This document shows positions 57,719 through 64,000 of a DNA stretch of 64,000 bases, piece after piece. Numbering within the stretch: the stretch's first letter is position 1; every line of letters begins with the position of its first letter. Position numbers and translations under genes: made by a program. The DNA is taken from assembly GCA_963526415.1 (NCBI GenBank), contig CAURNE010000001.1, forward strand, positions 62,001 through 126,000. The letters run 5' to 3'. This DNA comes from Nanogingivalis sp963526415. Its GTDB lineage: Bacteria > Patescibacteriota > Saccharimonadia > Saccharimonadales > Saccharimonadaceae. The notes beneath the pieces were generated by a model that saw only the letters and a program-made list of their open reading frames with translations, did no database searches and was not told the DNA's origin.

Positions 57719-60127
57719 TTAAAATTTGCGCATTTTGCGGTTGCGTCTTTTGGCAAACAGTACTACGACTGGAGAAATAATCAATGATACTAAACCAATC
57801 AAAACTGGCACGGTTGCTTTATTTTCTTGATTTTGTTCTCGCAAAAATCCGGTTTCTGGTGAATTTAAACGTTGTTTTGCAATTTCAGCATCACGTTTTT
57901 TACGAGCGGCTTCAAGCTTATCTAATTCAATCTTTGCTTCTTTTGCTTTTATCTTATCTTTGATATCTTGAAGTTTTTTGGTTAATTCTTTACTCTTAGC
58001 TTCATCTTTCACTTTCGAAATTAACTCTTCAATTTTCTCAATATCAATAACCGGTAATTCATCTGGTTTAGATTTATTTTCCGCAAGAATATTTTGAGCT
58101 TCATTAATTTTTAAGCTTGCTTCTTTTTGACGATTTTCTTCAGCTTTTTTAGCCTTTTCGATTGCATTTTTTAAATCTTCAGTAGCTTTTTGAACTTCTT
58201 TAATGGTTGGGTTATCAGCTTTTTGAACTTCAATAGCTTTTTGAGATTCAGCTTTAACTTCATCTTTTAGCCATTTTGGTGCATTTTCAAAGTTCTTGAT
58301 TTGTGAATTCAAGGCTGTTTTATTAGCTCGTAGTCCATTTAATGCATTTTCAAGAGCATTAGTTAAGCCAATAATGTCAGACTCAGAAGCAAGATTTTCT
58401 GTTGATTTTGCTAATGCTTCAGCAGTTTTTAATTTAGTTGAAACATTTACATGCTCTGCTGCTTGCATAACTTCTTGAAGTTTCTTTAGTGTTTCTTTTG
58501 AGTATTTATCAATATTTTGAAGATTTATAATTTTATCTAAAATATCTTCAAATTTTTGAGCATTTTTAGCATAACGCTCAGCTAGTTTATTAAGTCCTTT
58601 AAGATTTTCTTCTTTAACTGATTGCTCTAAAATTTTACTATTTTCAGCAAAAATATCTTTAAAGTCTTCTAAATTATCAAAATTTTTGTTCATTTCAAGA
58701 ATTGCACTAGCTACATTAGCTTTATATTCATTTTGTTGAAGAACAATTTCGGTAATTTTGTTATTTAGGGCGTTAGCCGCATTCGTAACTTGAGTATTAG
58801 TTATATCAAAAGATTGAGTTTTAACGCGCTTTGCTTCATTTACCAATTCAGTTGGGATAGCTTTTTTGATATAGTCTGGTCGACTTTCAAAATTCTCAAG
58901 AGCTTTTTTTACTGGTTCACGGTTAACAAAAGGTGCTAATAACCTAAACTTGGCGGTTGTTGTATTTCCAAAATCATTTGTCGCTGTAACGGTAATCAAA
59001 TAGTCACCATTAATTTGATTTTCTTTATTATTGAAAACTTCTTCTGCATCAGATGTGATAGATGTTATATTTGAAGTTGGGCTAGTTGCCGTAAAGAAAG
59101 TGCCGCCAGCTTGAGGGCTGTAGTCTCTTTTTAATGAGGCTATGGTATTTTCGTTAAATGTTGAATTATCCTGTCTTGGTTTTTCCCAAACCAAAGGTGC
59201 ATTTTCTTTTAATGAAATGCTTGAGCCATTAAAATTGAAATGAATATTAGGTTTTTCTTCTGAGTTTACGTCAATACCTTTAACTGAAGCATAACTTACA
59301 CTATAATTTTGGTAAAATTTATTTCCATTTGGTAGAGCATCTTTATTTTCTGGGATATCAAAACCATAATCACCTTTTAAGATTGGTTTGATAATTTTAA
59401 CATATCCTCCGTCTTGTTTTGGATTCCCATTTACATCAACATTAATGAAGTTTTCATTCTCTTTAATCGGCATAATTGTACCATCAACATTAATGAAAGG
59501 ATTTTTTAAAATTCTCTGACCTTTTTGAGCCTTAATTTTTACAGTTGATCGAATTCCCCAAACTCCAGCATGTGGAAGATCCTTGAGAAATGAGAAATCT
59601 GTAACATGATTATCATGAACCCAAATTAACCCAACCTGTTTCCAGTTTTTTGCAGCCGACATATCTGAAATATTTGATGAGCTCAAGTAAGCTGTTCTAA
59701 TTTTAGTTAGTGTAGCTGCTGCAGAGATATCCTTTAACTCTCCTATTCCATGAACATGAATTGTTTCAAGGTTTGTAAAATACTGAATTCCCTCAAAGTT
59801 TTCGAAATTACGATAAGGACCATCTGGATTGAATTCACGTATTTTTTTAGCATCACCAACCGTAATTGGACTGTCGAGATTTCGAGAAGTGTCAGTTTTC
59901 ATTAAAACTGAATTTAACGCTCGTTTAAAATTGTTATCTGTAAATTTAATTTCATAACTATCTGGTGCAGTACTTGGATCGACGGGGTTAATTGCTGAGG
60001 TGTATGCTAAAGCTTTTGGAAGATTTTGATTATTTACTAATTGCAGTCCATAATATCCGCCCCCCCCCAGAGCTAAAATAGCCACACTAATTGCAGGCAT
60101 TAAAACCTTAGTATTTTTTACTTTCAT
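57719..60127 (-). CDS. LRR-containing surface protein with sortase-like anchor
   Basis: 802 aa. Signal segment (LMPAISVAILALGGGGYYGLQLV), an internalin-like leucine-rich segment (YFTNLETIHVHGIGELKDISAAATLTKIRTAYLSSSNISDMSAAKNW), beta-rich Ig-like part, two FIVAR-like helical repeats (ALENFESRPDYIKKAIPTELVNEAK and KNFENAPKWLKDEVKAESQKA), a coiled Lys/Glu-rich stretch, and a C-terminal sorting-signal-like end: SPETG, a hydrophobic helix (VPVLIGLVSLIISPVVVLFA) and KRRNRKMRK. This is the layout of Gram-positive sortase substrates. A G9 run near the start codes for part of GGGG in the signal, and a one-base slip would knock out the frame. Confidence 0.82.
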   Translation of the reverse strand: MKVKNTKVLMPAISVAILALGGGGYYGLQLVNNQNLPKALAYTSAINPVDPSTAPDSYEIKFTDNNFKRALNSVLMKTDTSRNLDSPITVGDAKKIREFNPDGPYRNFENFEGIQYFTNLETIHVHGIGELKDISAAATLTKIRTAYLSSSNISDMSAAKNWKQVGLIWVHDNHVTDFSFLKDLPHAGVWGIRSTVKIKAQKGQRILKNPFINVDGTIMPIKENENFINVDVNGNPKQDGGYVKIIKPILKGDYGFDIPENKDALPNGNKFYQNYSVSYASVKGIDVNSEEKPNIHFNFNGSSISLKENAPLVWEKPRQDNSTFNENTIASLKRDYSPQAGGTFFTATSPTSNITSITSDAEEVFNNKENQINGDYLITVTATNDFGNTTTAKFRLLAPFVNREPVKKALENFESRPDYIKKAIPTELVNEAKRVKTQSFDITNTQVTNAANALNNKITEIVLQQNEYKANVASAILEMNKNFDNLEDFKDIFAENSKILEQSVKEENLKGLNKLAERYAKNAQKFEDILDKIINLQNIDKYSKETLKKLQEVMQAAEHVNVSTKLKTAEALAKSTENLASESDIIGLTNALENALNGLRANKTALNSQIKNFENAPKWLKDEVKAESQKAIEVQKADNPTIKEVQKATEDLKNAIEKAKKAEENRQKEASLKINEAQNILAENKSKPDELPVIDIEKIEELISKVKDEAKSKELTKKLQDIKDKIKAKEAKIELDKLEAARKKRDAEIAKQRLNSPETGFLREQNQENKATVPVLIGLVSLIISPVVVLFAKRRNRKMRKF
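60060..60068 (-). repeat. G9 homopolymer in the signal-peptide coding region
   Basis: Nine Cs on the plus strand are nine Gs in the LRR surface protein frame; they code for three Gly (in GGGGYYG). Slippage would cause a frameshift close to the N-terminus. Confidence 0.85.
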
Positions 60128-60240
60128 TTATTCTCCCGTTTAATTTATAATAATTATATCTATTTTAATTTTATATTATAATTGCAAAAAAATCAATATT
60201 ATGCTAAAATTAAAATACTTTTCGAAAAGGGGTGAATATA

Positions 60241-60579
60241 ATGAAATCGAAAGCACTTTTAAATAGGTTTGGTAAAACTGATTTGTTTTTTTGGATGGCT
60301 GCCACTCTTTACACTAAAAGAGTCACTGAGCCGGAAAAATCTAGACTTCTTGCAGATAAATTCAATTTTGAGGAGTTAACTCTTGAAATTGTTGTTAATG
60401 AGCCTACTGGAGTTTTTCGAAAGAAGAATTTCTTCTTTGAGTTAAATAATGATAATCTTGAAGAAGCTAAAAAGGCGCTTCAAGAGGGGCAAATTGCAAA
60501 TTGGTATATTCGTGAAATTACAGCTTCAGACATTCAATTAAACTCAATTTTTTATAGGCAAATCAACCAAACCCTTTAA
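60241..60579 (+). CDS. Small cytosolic protein, unknown function
   Basis: 112 aa, no signal or membrane helix. A helix-rich N-terminus (SKALLNRFGKTDLFFWMAATLYTKRVTEPEKSRLLADKF) and beta-rich C-terminus. No family recognised. The longer frame begins with GTG 60232 inside the AAAAGGGGTGA ribosome site; the ATG at 60241 is preferred. A strong terminator follows. Confidence 0.65.
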   Translation: MKSKALLNRFGKTDLFFWMAATLYTKRVTEPEKSRLLADKFNFEELTLEIVVNEPTGVFRKKNFFFELNNDNLEEAKKALQEGQIANWYIREITASDIQLNSIFYRQINQTL

Positions 60580-60582
60580 GTT

Positions 60583-60604
60583 AAACCACTCAAAAGAGTG
60601 GTTT
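60583..60604 (+). terminator. Intrinsic terminator
   Basis: 9-bp stem AAACCACTC / GAGTGGTTT with AAAA loop and T-run. Confidence 0.9.
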
Positions 60605-60619
60605 TTATTTTCGAAAATT

Positions 60620-60644
60620 AAAATCGCTCGATTTGAGCGATTTT
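60620..60644 (-). terminator. murE-like gene terminator
   Basis: 10-bp stem AAAATCGCTC / GAGCGATTTT with a 5-nt loop, T-rich on both sides. Confidence 0.9.
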
Positions 60645-60648
60645 TGAG

Positions 60649-61959
60649 TTATTTTTTAAAGATTTCCTGAGCGATTTCACGTACAATTTGAGTGTCATTC
60701 CAAGGTGTTTTTTCGCCGTCAATTACGCGGTAGACTTCATGCCCTAAACCTGTAATTAACACAATATCACCTTTGCCTGCAATTTGTAAAGCTTTTCGAA
60801 TTGCTTCTTTTCGATCTGGTATTTCTTGAATATTTGCTGGGAGTTTTTCGTTCTTTTTTGAGATTCCGGAGATGATTTCTTCGCGAATTTGTGTGGCGTC
60901 TTCGGTGTAATTTTCTTCGTCAGTGATAATAATTCGGTCGGCCAAATCTTGTGCAATTTTCCCCATAATTGGGCGTTTTTCGCGATCTCGGTCGCCACAA
61001 GCGCCAAAAACCAAAATTGTGCGATTTTTCGAAATCTCTTTTGCGGATTTGAGGAGTTTTTCAAGTGCGTCTGGTGTGTGAGCATAATCAACGATCGTGT
61101 CAAATGGTAATCCTGGAGTTGCGTATTCAAAACGACCCGAAACACCTTCAAGATTAGCAATTCCCTCTTGAATATCTTTGAGTGAAATCCCTAAAAGATA
61201 TGCACCCGCAGCAGCAGCAGTCATATTGTAAATATTAAATTCTCCTGGCAGATTTGTAGCAATTTCAAGCTCAACATTATTGTCGATTCGAAGGTTGGCC
61301 TCGCTTCCCTTTTTATAAAGCTTGAAATTTTCGATTTTAACATCAGCCAACTCTCCTTCGCCATAAGTGATTTTTTGGCTTTCAGTGGCAAAATTATTGA
61401 AATAATCAAACCATTCGTCATCAGCATTTAGAACCACGAAATTTGGATTCATTTCGAAAAGTTTGGCTTTTGCTGCGGCGTAGTTTTCCATTGTTTTGTG
61501 GTAATCAAGATGATCTTGCGTGAGGTTTGTCATGATCGCCATTTCGATCGGCACACCTTCGAATTTATATTGGTCAAGCGCGTGCGAAGTGGCTTCAATC
61601 AGTGCGAATTCGACATCAGCTTTTTTTGCATCACGAAAGAATTTTTGAAGCCGAGCAACCGTTGCCGTGGTGGAATTTGTATCGTTCACGGTTTGTTCAC
61701 CTGCAATTTCGATGTTTGCTGTTGAAAACATCGCAGTTCGATAGCCTGCTTCTTTCAAGATTTCATTAAGAAAATTAACAGTGGTTGTTTTGCCGTTTGT
61801 GCCAGTTACGGCGATCACGCGAAGGTCGCGCGCAGGATTTCCGAAACGCGCCGAGATTATTTTTGCACGGCTTTTTCGATAAGATTTTTCCAGCCCAACA
61901 AGTGCCGATTTTGGCAAAACTTTGCGAGCAGTTTTCGTTAAATTATTCTTAATGCTCAT
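60649..61959 (-). CDS. murE: MurE-like Mur ligase, short form
   Basis: 436 aa Mur ligase, most like MurE, which adds the third amino acid to the UDP-MurNAc dipeptide. Seen: P-loop TGTNGKTTTVNFL at about 51-63, EATSHALDQYKFEGV, NLTQDHLDYHKTMENYAAAKAKLF, and VVDYAHTPDALEK. The N-terminal UDP-MurNAc-binding domain is mostly absent: only about 45 residues come before the P-loop, instead of about 105 in E. coli MurE. The position of the DNPR/DDPN specificity motif reads DEENYTED. So the amino-acid choice (Lys, DAP or another) cannot be told, and another Mur-like substrate is possible. TGA-TACAAT ends 6 nt before the ATG, leaderless. Confidence 0.85.
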   Translation of the reverse strand: MSIKNNLTKTARKVLPKSALVGLEKSYRKSRAKIISARFGNPARDLRVIAVTGTNGKTTTVNFLNEILKEAGYRTAMFSTANIEIAGEQTVNDTNSTTATVARLQKFFRDAKKADVEFALIEATSHALDQYKFEGVPIEMAIMTNLTQDHLDYHKTMENYAAAKAKLFEMNPNFVVLNADDEWFDYFNNFATESQKITYGEGELADVKIENFKLYKKGSEANLRIDNNVELEIATNLPGEFNIYNMTAAAAGAYLLGISLKDIQEGIANLEGVSGRFEYATPGLPFDTIVDYAHTPDALEKLLKSAKEISKNRTILVFGACGDRDREKRPIMGKIAQDLADRIIITDEENYTEDATQIREEIISGISKKNEKLPANIQEIPDRKEAIRKALQIAGKGDIVLITGLGHEVYRVIDGEKTPWNDTQIVREIAQEIFKK

Positions 61960-62044
61960 AGTTAAATTGTATCACTTTTTAGATTTTCAGGCAAATTTTT
62001 GAAAGAAAGAGCCGCCCCTTTTTAGGCGCGGAAATCTTCGGGAA

Positions 62045-62311
62045 TTATTTTAAATATTTTGAAACAATATTTCGCTCAATATCAACCATTCGGTTATATT
62101 CTTTTGTACACTGGTCTGAAGGTGTTTTGTGACATTCGTAATTTATTTGATTAGTGTTAAGGTCTTGGACTAAATAATGTGATAGGGCATCTTTTTGAAT
62201 GTAAAATTGAACTCCCAAAAAGATTGCAAAAATGCTCACAATAAAATTAAAAACAACTAATGAAATAATTATAATATCTTTTAAATTTCGTGGTTTTGTG
62301 GATTTTTTCAT
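62045..62311 (-). CDS. Small single-helix membrane protein, unknown
   Basis: About 88 aa. A basic start (MKKSTKPRNLKD), one membrane helix (IIIISLVVFNFIVSIFAIFLGVQFYI), then an extracellular part of about 45 residues with two Cys (YECHKTPSDQCTK). The longer frame begins at 62359, but AAGGTGTC lies just before the ATG at 62311. It follows the small secreted protein gene by 67 nt on the same strand, so they may form one unit, as in toxin/immunity pairs (inference only). Confidence 0.65.
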   Translation of the reverse strand: MKKSTKPRNLKDIIIISLVVFNFIVSIFAIFLGVQFYIQKDALSHYLVQDLNTNQINYECHKTPSDQCTKEYNRMVDIERNIVSKYLK

Positions 62312-62377
62312 ATATGACACCTTGTTTAGATTAAATAAAAAAGAGTAGTTTTTCGTCATACTCAGGACTAAGAAGGT

Positions 62378-62758
62378 CTAAGGCATTCTATCTGTATATA
62401 CTTGATTGCCCGGTGCAATATTTATTTGACCGCCATAGGTATTTCTTGGGAATACCCTCGTTTTGACATTATTTTGCCAATTTTGAGGTGTTCCTCCAAC
62501 GCCTATATGAAGAGAGAAAGGCTTACCTTGAGTATCATAGTTCCAAGACACTGAATATCTTTGGCCTGGGACTGAAGGAGAGAAACCTGCCCATCCCGAA
62601 CGTCCACCTTGAACTTCAACCCAAATACCAACAATTGGTCTATGCCAAGAGTCCATAATATTGCCACTGGAAGCCTCTGCTGTAACACTTGGAAATACTA
62701 AAGCAACACCAGCTACCGCCGCTACAGTAGATACACCTAACATTTTTTGCAATTTCAT
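62378..62758 (-). CDS. Small secreted protein, possible effector or bacteriocin-like
   Basis: 126 aa with a clear signal peptide (MKLQKMLGVSTVAAVAGVALVFPSVTAEA, cut after AEA), giving a mature protein of 97 aa without Cys. The mature part is rich in Gly, Trp, Ser and Asn (SWHRPIVGIWVEVQGGRSGWAGFSP, then IGVGGTPQNWQNNVKTRVFPRN). This looks beta-rich. It has a strong AAGGAGGG site. The small size, signal and neighbouring membrane-protein gene recall secreted bacteriocins such as the lactococcin 972 type, but family Cys/Tyr/His signatures are not convincing. Unknown. Confidence 0.7.
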   Translation of the reverse strand: MKLQKMLGVSTVAAVAGVALVFPSVTAEASSGNIMDSWHRPIVGIWVEVQGGRSGWAGFSPSVPGQRYSVSWNYDTQGKPFSLHIGVGGTPQNWQNNVKTRVFPRNTYGGQINIAPGNQVYTDRMP

Positions 62759-62880
62759 TGAATTGCCCTCCTTATAATGAAAAGTTCGATTATTTGAATA
62801 ATCATAAACATTTTATCATATTTTTTTTTAAAAAACAACCTAATCTTTTTTTAAAAAAATTGTTTGTCTCCACGATTTAA

Positions 62881-62909
62881 TTGAAAAAAATTAAAAAATA
62901 AAGTAAAAT
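62881..62909 (+). promoter_or_regulatory. tRNA-Ser(GGA) promoter
   Basis: -35 TTGAAA at 62881-62886, 17-bp spacer, -10 TAAAAT at 62904-62909, 8 nt before the tRNA. Confidence 0.7.
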
Positions 62910-62917
62910 ATTTTTAT

Positions 62918-63005
62918 GGAGAGATGGCCGAGTGGTTTAAGGCGCACGCCTGGAACGCGTGTTGAGTGCAAGCTCTCGCAGGTTCGAATCCTGTTCTCTC
63001 CGCCA
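62918..63005 (+). tRNA. tRNA-Ser (anticodon GGA)
   Basis: 88 nt cloverleaf with encoded CCA: acceptor GGAGAGA / TCTCTCC, anticodon stem CACGC / GCGTG with loop CTGGAAC, long variable arm, T-loop GTTCGAATC. Confidence 0.97.
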
Positions 63006-63030
63006 AAAAATCTATTTTCTGAAAAAATCC

Positions 63031-63059
63031 TTGACTTTTCGAAAAATATCAGTTAAAAT
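63031..63059 (+). promoter_or_regulatory. tRNA-Leu promoter
   Basis: -35 TTGACT at 63031-63036, 17-bp spacer, -10 TAAAAT at 63054-63059, 14 nt before the tRNA. Confidence 0.75.
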
Positions 63060-63073
63060 AGTAAAGTAATTTT

Positions 63074-63158
63074 GCACGAGTGGTGGAATTGGTAGACACG
63101 CTAGTCTTAGGAACTAGTGCCAATTGGCGTGAAGGTTCAAGTCCTTTCTCGTGTACCA
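63074..63158 (+). tRNA. tRNA-Leu (anticodon UAG)
   Basis: 85 nt cloverleaf with encoded CCA: acceptor GCACGAG / CTCGTGT, anticodon stem CTAGT / ACTAG with loop CTTAGGA, class II variable arm, T-loop GTTCAAGTC. Confidence 0.97.
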
Positions 63159-63175
63159 GAAATTATTTAGAAAAT

Positions 63176-63193
63176 CTCCCGAGAATTTGGGAG
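63176..63193 (+). terminator. tRNA-Leu terminator
   Basis: 5-bp GC stem CTCCC / GGGAG extended by A/T pairs, then T5. Confidence 0.75.
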
Positions 63194-63272
63194 TTTTTCT
63201 TTTGCTATTTTTCGAAATTTTAAGATTTTTCTAAGCTGAATGTGCTAAAATATAAATAGAAAAGAGGTAAAT

Positions 63273-64000
63273 ATGAAAACGAAACTTGTAATTTTTGGGC
63301 TAACTGGTGATTTAGGACGTCGAAAACTAATACCAGCACTTGATTCCCTACTTGAAAAAAATGAAATTTTGCCAGACGAAATTGAAGTCATTGGTGTTTC
63401 GCGAAGAGAAATCCAGCCTTTCGAAATTCTTGAAAGCTCGCTCGGATTTTCGCGCGCAGAAAATTCGAAACTTTCGAAAATTTTGAGCTTTTTTGAAATG
63501 AATTTGGCAGAAGAAGCGGATTACGAAAAACTTAAAAATTATCTTGAAAAAGATGGTGAATCGCAAATTTTACTGTATCTTTCGGTTCCACCAGCCAGCG
63601 CCGCACAAATTTCAACTCTTGCTGGAAAAGCTGGTTTGAACGGCGAAAATGTTAAAATTCTCTTCGAAAAACCTTTTGGTATTGATTTAAAATCTGCACA
63701 CGAATTTGTTTCACGAACGGCAGAATTTTTTAGTGAAAAGCAAATTTTTCGAATTGACCATTATCTTGCAAAAGAGATGGCACAGAATTTGCTAATTTTA
63801 CGACACAAAAATGCGTTATTTTCGCAAATTTGGAATGGGAAATCAATTTCGAAAGTTCAAATTGTCGCCAGCGAACAGATTGGAATCGAAGGTCGTGGAA
63901 CTTTTTATGAACAAAGTGGTGCTTTGCGTGATTTTATTCAGAGTCATTTAATTCAGATTTTGGCGCTGTTTTTAGCGGACTTTCCTAAAAGTTGGAGTGA
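63273..64000 (+). CDS. zwf: Glucose-6-phosphate 1-dehydrogenase, 5' part
   Basis: First 242 residues, cut by the window end. The NADP fold GLTGDLGRRKLIPAL (usually GDLAKRKL) is at residues 9-23, and the substrate motif RIDHYLAKE (usually RIDHYLGKE) is present. FEKPFGIDLKSA is also typical. It starts the oxidative pentose phosphate pathway and makes NADPH; the PGI/PMI gene nearby supplies the sugar phosphate link. AGAGGT lies before the ATG, in a leader of about 20 nt. Confidence 0.93.
   Translation, partial: MKTKLVIFGLTGDLGRRKLIPALDSLLEKNEILPDEIEVIGVSRREIQPFEILESSLGFSRAENSKLSKILSFFEMNLAEEADYEKLKNYLEKDGESQILLYLSVPPASAAQISTLAGKAGLNGENVKILFEKPFGIDLKSAHEFVSRTAEFFSEKQIFRIDHYLAKEMAQNLLILRHKNALFSQIWNGKSISKVQIVASEQIGIEGRGTFYEQSGALRDFIQSHLIQILALFLADFPKSWS

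Noticed and set aside
62015..62045. Terminator with GC-rich arms after the small membrane-protein gene
   Set aside because: The arms (CCGCGCC and GGGGCGG) contain a G-G mismatch and only a T/C-rich tail, so I did not list it as a feature.
62378..62758. Lactococcin 972 bacteriocin
   Set aside because: Signal peptide and size fit, but the typical family residue pattern of the mature peptide is not convincingly present.
1..64000. CRISPR arrays, insertion sequences, prophage
   Set aside because: No regularly spaced direct repeats, transposase or phage structural genes were seen; the phage-lysozyme-like domain is within the secretion operon.

Overview
The window reads as a chromosomal segment of an AT-rich Candidatus Saccharibacteria (TM7; Patescibacteria/CPR) genome. 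This placement is inferred from the gene set: a reduced chromosome with dnaA-dnaN-recF, a minimal Gram-positive-like type IV secretion locus, LGFP-repeat and lamin-tail surface proteins, a PrgI-family protein, a degenerate PilB-like ATPase, sortase-type anchoring and an amino-acid importer, with no biosynthetic pathways. No 16S rRNA gene is present to confirm it. TTCGAA-type words and CGA arginine codons are strikingly common.

Layout. 1-9.6 kb is cell-surface glycan and wall biology: two glycosyltransferases, a Wzt/Wzm O-antigen-type ABC exporter, an LGFP-repeat wall protein, and a GtrB/GtrA pair. 9.6-11.8 kb is a polar amino-acid ABC importer. 11.8-19.8 kb carries housekeeping genes: jag, yidC, rnpA, a split lepA, murJ and ftsH. 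19.8-31.8 kb has tilS, the PilB-like pseudoATPase, recX/recA, a pseudopilin, ruvB, ruvA and ruvC, and two lamin-tail-like secreted proteins. 31.8-36.2 kb is the replication origin region: rpmH, then dnaA, dnaN and recF, with many TTTTCCACA DnaA boxes on both sides of dnaA.

36.2-51.4 kb is the most distinctive region. One arm on the minus strand encodes a VirB6-like protein, a PrgI/VirB3-like protein, a TraC-like protein, the VirB4 ATPase, a 1044-aa membrane protein ending in an M23 peptidase, a three-domain wall hydrolase (muramidase + SGNH esterase + NlpC/P60-like) and a PEGA protein. The divergent arm on the plus strand is a tandem set of six different VirB2/TrbC-like pilins. No relaxase or coupling ATPase is seen, so a role in adhesion, host-wall penetration or DNA/protein exchange with a host bacterium is plausible (inference).

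51.4-64 kb has a small heat-shock protein, comF, five tRNA genes (three Ser, one Arg, one Leu), a PdaC-like peptidoglycan deacetylase, PGI/PMI isomerase, an LRR surface protein with a sortase-like signal, a MurE-like ligase, a small secreted protein next to a small membrane protein, and the start of zwf.

Expression. Two gene classes can be seen. Many genes have a (usually extended) -10 box ending only 6-11 nt before the start codon and no Shine-Dalgarno sequence, so they are probably leaderless. Others have a longer leader and a clear AGGAGG-type site. Three long G/C homopolymers lie in a promoter spacer, in a ribosome-binding site and in a signal-peptide coding region, and are candidate phase-variation switches.
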